In this document: in pieces, positions 32,569 through 41,795 of the stretch
Position numbering within the stretch: position 1 is the stretch's first letter
Layout: each line of letters starts with the position of its first letter
Assembly: GCA_010093685.1 (NCBI GenBank)
Contig: MU006220.1
Span: forward strand, 1,147,502-1,211,501
From: Ophiobolus disseminans
Lineage: Eukaryota; Ascomycota; Dothideomycetes; Pleosporales; Phaeosphaeriaceae
Direction: 5' to 3'
DNA length: 64,000 nt
Position numbers and translations under genes: made by a program
The notes under the pieces: generated by a model
Databases searched by the model: none
The model's input: only the letters and a program-made list of their open reading frames with translations
Told to the model about the DNA's origin: nothing

Positions 32569-33331
32569 TCACTGTTGAATGCTACGGCAAGCCTGAACCC
32601 ACTCCTCCAATACCTGGTCTGCCTTTGCTGGATTCATCACTCCGTCCTCGCCGAAACAATGAGTATAGCCATATGCCCGCCACTCCTCATCCTCGTTGAC
32701 CCCCATGGCTTTCGCGCAAATCTTGCACGCGGTGCCCGGACGCTCTTGCAACCGAGTGGAAGCGCACATTTGCGGCTGAGCTTTCACCCATTGCTTGAGT
32801 GATTGGTTAACCCAAGTATGTAGGATCGTGTACAACGCACGGGAACTGGATCCGAGCGGCTGATTGTGGGGCACTGGGTGCAATATCGACCACGTCGCGC
32901 CACCAGGGTGTTGGCCACAAGGCTGTGATGCACTCTGTGCAGAGATAATAGTAATCGAGGCCAGGTCTGAGTGGTACGCATGGACGCCATCTAGGAGATT
33001 TTGTGAGCTTTAGACGCCACTCTGCGTTCTCGTATTCGGGATTGGCATTCGCGCATGGAAGAGCGTTCGTTTCGGCGGCTTTGGTGACCTGAGCAATTCG
33101 CGCGTCTCGGACCGTTCTGAGGGCTGCTATGACCGACTCGTCATTTTTGCGGTCAATCAGGAGGCTTTCTAGATAAGCAGGATCAGGTTGCGCGCAAACT
33201 TCGCAGAAGTTGCTGCCTTCATCCAGAGTGGCAATAGAACTATACTGAGGATTAGGTCATCTCATCAATATGCATGGCATGATCTGTTGATATTGTGAAG
33301 CTCTCGCTACTGGAGTAGTTGGGATTTCCAT
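32569..33331 (-). CDS. cysteine-rich protein of unknown function (B)
   Basis: Proposed 212 residues from three exons: 33311-33331, 32834-33244 and 32569-32775. The middle exon is a clear coding block (NFCEVCAQPDPAYLESLL, RWRPCVPLRPG, YYLCTECITALWPTPWW). The outer exons were chosen by phase: exon 1 gives MEIPTTP before a GT site, and exon 3 (GTACKICAKAMG, YGYTHCFGEDG) follows a CTCAG acceptor, removing a 58-nt intron with a GTACAC donor. Cysteines form C-x2-C, C, C, C-x2-C then another C-x2-C, suggesting zinc binding. There is no signal peptide or TM helix. The first two thirds resemble the protein at 24977-25510. Exons 1 and 3 are less certain than exon 2. Confidence 0.5.
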
Positions 33332-33858
33332 TGCAGATGGTCTTGAAGGGCTGCTTCAGTTTCGGCAGATTTAATGTCTTGTAGTAAATTGGAAACTGGA
33401 GTAATTATGTTGGAGGAGATATTGGGTCAAACACTGCCTCATTTATAGTGGGAGAATGCCATGAGTGATCGACTACATTACTCAGTAGGACTCACGTCAA
33501 ACCATGTCATTCTTTGGAAACGTTACTGTCAGAACTTATCGGATCATTTGGGAGTCTTCATAACGAGGTGCGTACCACGTGTGACACATTCTAATAAACA
33601 AAGCGGAGCAACTCCGTCACCGAACAGCCAAGTTTGTTGATTCGTTTTAATATCCGGCCGGCGATGCGAAATTAGGCGTGCACGTATTTTTACTACGCGT
33701 TGTCATCATGTTCACTTTCTACTGTGGCCAACCGGCAAACGCCTGACTTAGTGGCGCAGCTGATGACCGCCTCAGCCTCACATCAGCACAGCATCTATAA
33801 GTCCAATGTCTCAACATCACAAGCACTACTATTATCCTCCCCACTACCACCAACCACG
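33332..33858. other. divergent promoter between proteins B and C
   Basis: Shared upstream region of the minus-strand protein B and the plus-strand protein at 33859. It contains the CCGGCCGG palindrome at 33654-33661 and a weak TATA-like CTATAAGT at 33795-33802. Confidence 0.5.
33654..33661. promoter_or_regulatory. CCGGCCGG palindrome
   Basis: Palindrome embedded in ATCCGGCCGGC, identical over 11 nt to the element in the divergent promoter at 28379-28389. Possible site for a shared zinc-cluster regulator; inferred. Confidence 0.35.
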
Positions 33859-34506
33859 ATGGATCACCCTCCACCTAGCCCCATAACTGACCTCTACTTC
33901 CCACACTTCTCCCTCCCCACAGCCCTCCACCGCCGCGCCAGCACCTTCTACATCGTCTTTCCCCGCGCCTACGGCATGGCAAACGGCAACAAACTCTTCG
34001 CGCAGCTAAACTGCCCCCAACCGAAAGATCCAACCCCAGATCCGCCCAAATCGCAAAGCCATCTCAACCCGCGGTTTTGGCATCGAGAAGGATCAAGCGG
34101 GACGACGTTCATGGCATTTGACCAGTTGATGGGTGTTGAGCCACGAGTGTTCAAGGACGTCGGACTGCGCAGGAAAGTGCTGGTGAAGGAAGGTAGTGGA
34201 AGGGAGGTGGAGGTTGAAGAGCGGTTGGTGGAAGTGCTGGTAAAAGAGGAGGAGTATTGTCAACGATGTGCTTGGTGTGGTGTGTGGGAGTATAGCTACG
34301 AGAAGGGGGTGAGACATAAGAGATTGAAAGAACAGGCACATGGTGTGGCGTTGTATTGGTGTGGTGTAAGTTATGGTTACCAACGACGGAAGCACGCTAA
34401 TGGTTCGTAGGATTGCTCGATGGCCCCAAAGCTGTGGTTGAGGTATTGGTGGCAAAATCCGGAGAATTTGGATGATGGTTTGTATTTCTATTGCAAGTTA
34501 CCCTGA
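33859..34506 (+). CDS. cysteine-pair protein of unknown function (C)
   Basis: Proposed 200 residues; exons 33859-34365 and 34411-34506, 45-nt intron with GTAAGT donor and GCTAAT branch site. The N-terminus is Pro-rich (MDHPPPSPITDLYFPHFSLP) with a hydrophobic STFYIVF patch. The C-terminal third carries CQRCAWCG, then YWCGDC after the splice, then a late C in YFYCKLP, a layout consistent with a zinc-binding module. The splice is supported because it turns WCG into the C-x-x-C unit WCGDC. No family recognised. Confidence 0.5.
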
Positions 34507-35169
34507 TGGGTGAAGGAGAAGCCCAAGGGAGGTGGCGTTCTTACATGTTTACCGAGCGACTCGTGGTAGCTGAATCATATTTTGGGGCCGAAAGGTCAAG
34601 GATTTTAACGTTAGGGAGGTTCGTCGAGCAGCGAAGTTCGGCTTAAAGTAATGACTTCCGCGAATTTCGGCAGAAACTTGAGCTCGTATCGCGTCGGGCA
34701 GCAACAATACAAAGGTCTATGCAAGTGAATGACTACTGCGACTCGGCGTGGGACTTTCAACCGTAGAGCTGTGTTCGAAAATCGTTGTGTGACGTTCATT
34801 GCTGATTGCGCAGTATGCGTCGGTGTCCACCATATTTAAGTGAGAAGCGCGCTCCCCATGGATCAATATTGTGCGTGGAGACGATGGAAGTAGACGCTCA
34901 CCGTGAATTCCAAACCGACATCATGGGAGCCAGCCATGCCTACTCGTCAGAAAGGCCGGAAGTACGACACTGCCAGCTCATCCACACCCCTTTGAAGCTG
35001 AAACCCCTTCACCACCAACACCATCTTCAATGACCTTTCCCAATATAAAACGTAGTTCTCAACCTCGAGCCCACCAAACCACTACTAACACCAACTCTGC
35101 TCACCTTCAAAACACTGAAAGATACAGCTCCGTCACCATCACTTGCGCAGCAAACTAACACACAACAAA
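34507..35169. other. promoter of small basic protein
   Basis: No gene. A CA/CT-rich leader (35060-35169) with CACCAAACC-like tracts precedes the next start, typical of fungal 5' UTRs. Confidence 0.5.
35044..35050 (+). promoter_or_regulatory. TATA box
   Basis: TATAAAA, about 126 nt before the ATG at 35170, followed by a pyrimidine- and CA-rich leader. This combination supports a real gene downstream. Confidence 0.5.
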
Positions 35170-35424
35170 ATGGGCAACGAAAAATCCCACCATCACCCGG
35201 CCCGTAGCACAGACATATACTCTCAAAGTACTATCCGCAGCACAATGGGCTACTGGCCCGAAGGCTATCGAGGCTCCGGCGGACGGACTGGAGAATGGCA
35301 TGTACCTTCTGGTAGACACCACCTCACAGAGCGGAACTTGGAGCGTGTGCCCGAGGGTTCATATCGTATGGGGAGAGGGGATTGGGGAGGAACGAGATAT
35401 GGGTATGGGAGGGTGAGGCCGTGA
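35170..35424 (+). CDS. small basic protein with myristoylation-like N-terminus
   Basis: Single-exon 84-residue protein, Gly/Arg/Tyr-rich. The start MGNEKS fits an N-myristoylation signal (Gly2, Ser6). Repeated aromatic-glycine segments follow (MGYWPEGYRGSGGR, GDWGGTRYGYGRVRP). There is no TM helix. A TATA box and a CA-rich leader precede the ATG, which raises confidence that it is expressed. Family unknown; the composition resembles stress-induced hydrophilic proteins. Confidence 0.5.
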   Translation: MGNEKSHHHPARSTDIYSQSTIRSTMGYWPEGYRGSGGRTGEWHVPSGRHHLTERNLERVPEGSYRMGRGDWGGTRYGYGRVRP

Positions 35425-36544
35425 ATATGGAGATGGAGACGATGGAGGATATGAAGCGAGAATGTTGGAGGTAAGGTAATCAATATGATTGAATTGATTC
35501 TAGCGATGTTTACAATTTCAGAGCTTTCTTGATGAGTACTGTCGCGTTCGACGAGGTTGCGAGTGAAACACACCGGTCCGAAATCCTTACTGACGTCGTT
35601 GGTTGTGGCTATTGTGATTGTCTACTCCACATACCGGGTTTGTTCATCTGGCTATAACTCTAGCGTCGGCGACGGCAAGCCATATGCGTAACTGATCACT
35701 TAAATTTCCCTAGTGGATAGTGTAGCCGTCACGCCTAGAGCAACGTGCTAGGCGTCCCAACAGCAGGTATACCGAGATCGACCGGCAGAAACAATATAGG
35801 CGGAATTATCGCCGGACATGAATGCTTCGCTCAACCATTCTTCATGATCTTTACAATGAGAGGCAATGCTCAGAATTTGAAAATTGAGCCGTCGTTGGGC
35901 ATTGCGCTTCAAGCCGTCTCGCTCTCGGCTTCAAGCGGCTAGTGCCTTGCGATCCGCATGCAGCAACTTTGGCGCACACACATTTTACAAACAGCGAATG
36001 GCTGATAAAATCTTGGTTATTGGAGGGAAGATGCAAAAAGCCAAGCATCAGGTTGTTCCAAGAGTGAAGTTGTCCACAAGAGCGCATCTGCCGGAGAATT
36101 GCCGTGGGCTGAATTGGGCACCACAGCCAAGTGAAGCGAAGGATTGCCGACAGGTACGTCAGTGGATTCCTGCAGTCGGGCTGATAAGATAGGCTAGAAA
36201 TGCCGTTGGAGCATAATAGGATAACAAAATGCGCCGATGACGAGAATCATGGGCTTGGCTAGGACTGCAGGTCGCGTGGGTCGTCCCGACGCCAGCGCAT
36301 GGTTCGTCAGGGTCGAGAGGTACCAAGTAGGGATACGGCGCAATCCGCAGTTGTTAAAGAGTCGGCAATCCGAAAGGTTGGTTTGGGTTCGTGAGATATC
36401 CAGATGGTCTTGATGCATCGTGATTCCAGCTCTTGCTCGTCTTTACACATGAATGATGTTGCTTCTTTTCTCAACCAGACGACATAATACCTCGTACCAC
36501 ATTGTCCTCGGTAATAACATCGACGCCGTGATACTCCGAGCCCT
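35425..36544. other. gene-free stretch
   Basis: Nothing recognisable; only short unsupported frames. The right end is the 3' flank of the small membrane protein gene. Confidence 0.5.
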
Positions 36545-36928
36545 TCATTTCGGCTCAATCTCTTCCTGCTCTTTCGCCCTCTTCCGTTCATGAAACATGG
36601 CAATTTTCCTCTCCATCTCGAATTTCTTCGAAACTAGATTCTGGCGCGCGACCTCGAGCTGGGCAATTCGTTCTTCGGGAGTGGCTAGTAGCACGGCTTT
36701 CTTTTGCTGTAGCAGATAATGTCAGCATTGCTCATACAGGCAGCTTAGCCCCTGTGATCTCGAGGGCGATGAGATTCATATAGTAGGACATCACTGGAGG
36801 GCATATTAACATACCTTTTGCACGTCCTGATCACTCTTCAGTGTCGCGCCGTAAAACGTTCCAGTCATTGTAACCGCGGCGACGGCACCGGTCATTATCC
36901 ACCGGCGGACAGCTTGGTGTGTGGTCAT
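36545..36928 (-). CDS. small single-pass membrane protein with coiled coil
   Basis: Predicted 91 residues; exons 36815-36928 and 36545-36706, with a 108-nt phase-0 intron. The basic N-terminus (MTTHQAVRRW) is followed by one TM helix (IMTGAVAAVTMTGTFYGATL). A charged helical segment follows that should form a coiled coil (EERIAQLEVARQNLV, KKFEMERKIAMF). The layout fits small mitochondrial inner-membrane assembly or scaffolding proteins, but I do not recognise a named family. The frame is open upstream to 37102 but without need; this start fits the divergent promoter shared with the Hsk3 gene 255 nt away. Confidence 0.7.
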
Positions 36929-37183
36929 CTCTGTAGGCCTCGATATGGTGTACTTGGATAATCTCAATAGCGAGCGCCGGCTGTGCGATGGTGTGGTGTG
37001 AGCAAGAAACCGGCACAGAGAGACCTCGGTTGCCAAGCCCGCTGCTTTCTCCGCGGAAGTGACTGGCCTCGACGCGCTCCCACCTTGCACAACAAACAAC
37101 AATCGCGAACACGTCCACGACTAGGCGATCGAGTGCCGACTAGTCCAACCCTTAATCATACAAGATATCCCAAGTCTTGCGCG

Positions 37184-37558
37184 ATGTCGAACTTTCCACG
37201 CTCCCAGCCATCGAATTCGCGCCTCAGCACTGTTCCATCGCAGAAGCCGCGCCAACTCTCGCACCTACAGGCACAGCTTGCGCAGTTGACGGCGAATATG
37301 GCAGACTTGGAAAGTCTAATGAGGATGACGGCGGGTCAGGCGCAGGACATGCGCGGTCTGGGTGGATATAGTGGCGCGATGTGAGTTTATTGCGCTCGTG
37401 CTTTTGGCCGTCGTCCTTTGGAATGGGCATTCAGTATGATTGAGTTATCGAGGAGATGCTAATGGGTCATCGACAGGTTTATGGCGGCTTCCAAGGTATT
37501 GGGTGAGGAGACGGTTAAAGGCGGCGACGATAAGGGAGCGAAAGAGGGCGAGAAGTGA
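37184..37558 (+). CDS. HSK3: DASH/DAM1 complex subunit Hsk3
   Basis: Predicted 92 residues; exons 37184-37380 and 37477-37558, 96-nt intron. The conserved Hsk3-like core (PF08227 type) reads RQLSHLQAQLAQLTANMADL, then LMRMTAGQAQDMRGLG, and across the splice FMAASKVLGEE. It is predicted to be all-helical. The DASH complex forms rings or patches on microtubules that couple kinetochores to depolymerising ends in mitosis; Hsk3 is one of its small central helical subunits. The C-terminal tail is Gly/Lys/Asp-rich. It is transcribed divergently from the small membrane protein. Confidence 0.88.
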
Positions 37559-40500
37559 GGCGGGCTAAAGGCTTCGATCACTTATGAGGCATGACGGAAT
37601 GCTGCAAGTCCCACGAAACTCAGCGTGATAAGGTGTTGTTATCAATGGCCCCCCATATGAGGAATATGGTTGGGATGTGGTGCAGATAGGAGCTGCAGAA
37701 TGGACCCAGCCACACGACATGGAAAGCTCAAGAAGTCCTGAGAGACCTGTGGAGAATGGAGGGGTCTAAGCTGGGATGAAATTGGATGTGGGAGGAGATG
37801 ATGGAGGCAGACGTCTCTGTAGGATCAGACGCATTCAAGTTCCTGGCCTTGGAAGCTGGTTGTGCCTTGAAGTCAAAGACATGCTTTGCTCCAGTGGGGG
37901 TCAAAGAGCTACAATGTAGATCAAACTTCCCAAAAGCGTCATCAACTCTCTATCAAGAGCATCTCCATGTCTCACATGTGGCCGACGGCCATGTAGCACA
38001 GGGTATTTCTATGTTCAGCACAGAGCCTCTGGCACTCAGCTTTTACGGAGCAAGTTCCGAGACCCTCTTATCAGCCACAGGATGATTCGCTAACCCAGCA
38101 CCGTTATCCCTCTTTTCCCCAGCCCGTACAGCCGCATGCTGACAGATAAGATATCGCATTGCGCTCCAGCGTCCACGATAGGAAGCTGACGGTAGGCACG
38201 ATCACAGATATGGCGTTCAAGGGTATTGTCATTGGATGTCGGTAGCCTAGAAGTGGTTTTCCAAAGGGGTTGAGCACGGTGAGTTCCAAGGTTGTGCCAC
38301 GACCACTCAGGATGTCGTTATCAATCGCGCGACCATGTCGCAATGATAAGCGACTATGGTGAGCGTCGCCCTTGTGTCTGAGCGCGTCCATGTATAAAGA
38401 GACGGTACTGCTCCGCTGGAGAGTGCCGTTCAGTACTCGTTACGAATTCCGCTCCTGCTCCTCGTGGTCTTCCGCTCCGCCATCTCTGTTCCCACCATGG
38501 ATGCCAAGGCTGACTGACTATCACAACCTATTCCAATTAGATGAGTATAGGTCATCAGATCGAAATGTTTTCCCCGAATGGTATCCACTCGTCTGAGTAC
38601 ATCTTTTGTCACATCGCAATATTCTCGCAATGTGTGGCGACCAAGAGGGTACTGTAACTATCCAGGACGAGTTGTCTTAGTGGGACAGTGTGTGGGTGTG
38701 GTCCACATTCTCCTTTGCTCTCGCGGCCTTGAGATCAGCAGAGCAAATTCCATCAGCCGTGTCTGCCGCACGACAAGTCGGAGCTGTCGCTCTCGCTGAC
38801 CGAGGCTGACGAACGCATCCTATGAAACTGGATTTGAAGCACGCGAGTCTCCACATGAGCACGAGGGAGCAGCACACGAGCAGACCCTCATTTCCCCCAA
38901 TCCCACGGCCGGCCCGTTGAAAGGGCCTCTCTCCACTTTACCGACTCGTCGATCGCCACGAGCGGTGTCGATTTCAAGCAGATCGAAAGTGCGCCCCTCG
39001 AATATCCACAAACGACGCCTAAATGAATCACGTATTTCACCCCCACACCATCCCGCGCGTACCAGGATCCGGCGCACACCGTTTCGACTGGAACAGGACC
39101 TGCAGCCATATGCGGTGATGATTTGAGGGCATTTGGGCGGTTCCGGCGGTTCTATCCTTCCGGGATTGTAAGGGTACCGGTAGGGGTCGATGGACCACGC
39201 AGCTGAGCCGGAAATCGCCCGCTCCACGAAGTTCTTCCGCACCTCCTAGGATGTACCCAACAGACGAAGATTCCTTCCGCCAGGGTGAATTTTTTTGTGC
39301 GAAAGATGCAGAATTCACACCAACCGCAGCATGTTGAACGACCTGTGCGTCTGTAGCGTGCGAAGGTCAGCAATCGGCGTTAGTTGCTCTCATGGTACCA
39401 GGTAAGGTTAGGCCGGTTCGTGTCGGGTTAGCAGATGATCTAGGCTCGACATCCTTGTCCATCATGCAAGTCAGATGCAAGTGGCTTGCGAGGCTTGCAT
39501 GAGCTAGGATGACCTTGACCACCGGTTCCAGATGGAGAAAGTACGTGGGATGCTCCTGCCCTCAATATTCACAAACCTTGCATTTGCATCTTCTGTTAAG
39601 GTTCAGGAAGTCGCAGATGCAGCGACTGGCGCCGTCGTCATGGCGAGCGGGTTTGGACTACCTTTGTACCACTGTATGCATTGAATTGCCTGGACTCGTA
39701 AACTCTACGGCGAATTGCTTGCATGTGAAAATGCCGGCAAGCAGGGGTACCGGTACAGGGCGATCTCGCTGAGTAGTTCGCAGGACTTTCGGGTCAAAGT
39801 ATGAGTCGCGCCCCAAACAACACCATGCTTGCTTTCGCACATATCCCGGTGTTTCCCACATATTGTCCGTACCGCGACCGAAAAAGTAAATTGCTTGCAT
39901 GCGCAATTCGGTGAGTCTGACCAATCACGACCTCGTGACGATTTTGCGCGGCTAAATTTGTCGCTTGGGATGCAGTGGTGTGTTGACATCGCGAGTCCAG
40001 CCAGACCTCAACCTCGTGTCTCCATCGTTATATTCCGGATCATTGGACAACCACCAAAGCATCGACAGTTGAGCGCGATGACATAGCCGGAGATGCATGG
40101 GAGACATGAGAGAACGGAAGAACTAACAGAGATCGGTGGCTACCACATGCCCAGAGGTGCCATTACCGGCGGGAGCTAGAAGCGCGATGGAATCTAGAAC
40201 AAGTGTTTCAGCCGCATGCTGGGTCAAGTCGCACGTCTCTTGTGTGGTCTCGATATTGGGGATTGGTCTGTACCAACTACACGATCTGGAATCAGGGACA
40301 ATCAACAATTCCAGGGTCCGAAGGGCCGAGTGTCTGTTCCGACAGTGAACCCAGCCATATACCGCTGCTTCGCGTTGAATAACATGCTCGTCTGCATGTC
40401 TGTGTCTGTATCTGTCTGTTTGCGCCCATGACGCCTGAAAGTATTGGTACCGGAATGATGGATGCAGAATCTCTAGTCGTCGAGGCGCTCCGTACTCGGC

Positions 40501-41795
40501 GCAGAAGCGGTGTTGACTTAGAACCCACGTGCCGAACTCTAGGCCGATGGTTTAGTAGCACAGACTAAGCAGTGGAGCCTCGTGAAGGGACCCTGGAATC
40601 GTTGGTGGCATCGGGAATTGTAGGAAGGCAAGTACCGTGTGCGCGTTGGCCTTCCGGCAGCAGTCGGAAGAACTTCTAGAATCGGGAACGTCTGAATTCT
40701 AACTATGGCATGAGACGTCATTGCCACAACCGACAGGCTGCTCTTGCTGATGTGCCCAACTGATGCACGATGAGCTCTAGACAATGCTGACGGTAGGCGG
40801 GCTGCTCTACTCGACCATTGGAAGTTCGAAGACCTCTTGACTTACCGCAGTCTGTGGTCGACTCTAGCTCGCAAGCCGTCTGTAAGGTGACGTCCAGGGA
40901 TCGACGGAGGCTAGGCGAAAATGCAGCCATGTCAGATCTCAGTTGTTGTGAGCATCTGAGCTCGCATACGCACTGCCTCAACGGGCTGACAAGTACTGGT
41001 CGTGCGACTTTGCTTGTGCACACAGACGGTGCGCCATCCGAGAAACCTTCCCACTTGCCACGGCTCGTCGACGTACGTGTAGATTGTTTGAGCTGCACGG
41101 TCGCGACGGTTCATCTCCATACGGGCAGGGGCTGTGCAGGCGCATGTTAAGCGGGCAGCAAGCATTTTCCCGCCCAAGCCACGACCGCGACCGCTCAGAC
41201 GATGGGTTGGACACTGCTGCACAACAGCGCAACAGCGCGGCAGCATGTGGTCGTGTGCTCGTCGCAGTTGCTTTTTCGCGCAGCGCGGTTGACGACAGTA
41301 TGGAGAAGGAGGGCGGGCGCTTTGAGAGCATTCCCGGGTGCTAGCCAGCATATCCCGGGGTCTCACCTCGCTGCGGCTGTGATTGGGTCTCAGGGCGATA
41401 TACTCCCCCCACACACGCCCACACTGGCCGAACACTTTCACGCCGCCAGAGGACCCAGCGTCGAGCCTAACTCACGACCCGCCGAGCGCCACTGGCTTGC
41501 CGTCGCATGCTGCAGCCCGGTAAGCTCGAATTGAATTGTCGCTCACTGGTTCTGGGACAGCGGCCGTCGAGGGTTTCCCCGTGAAAGGCAGCGCAGCACC
41601 CTTCACAATAGCCCATATTCAGTGTGCCGCCCGCCCACACTCACTGCACACTGTTCCTGCCACCGCCGCCGCACTCTGGCCTGCATCGGCTGTTGTTGCA
41701 GGTAACGCACTGCAGCGTGGGGTTCCCCTCCACATCATCGCCGCTTTGAGCTGCGCAAACATCCCCTCCCCCAAGGCCAAATACTCGCAGCGCCC
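37559..41795. other. 4.2-kb gene-free region upstream of AreA
   Basis: No supportable gene across this stretch; all frames are short and motif-free. Fungal areA/nit-2 genes have long promoters and leaders, so much of the right half is probably AreA upstream control region. C/A-rich tracts near 41630-41790 look like 5' UTR. Confidence 0.5.
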
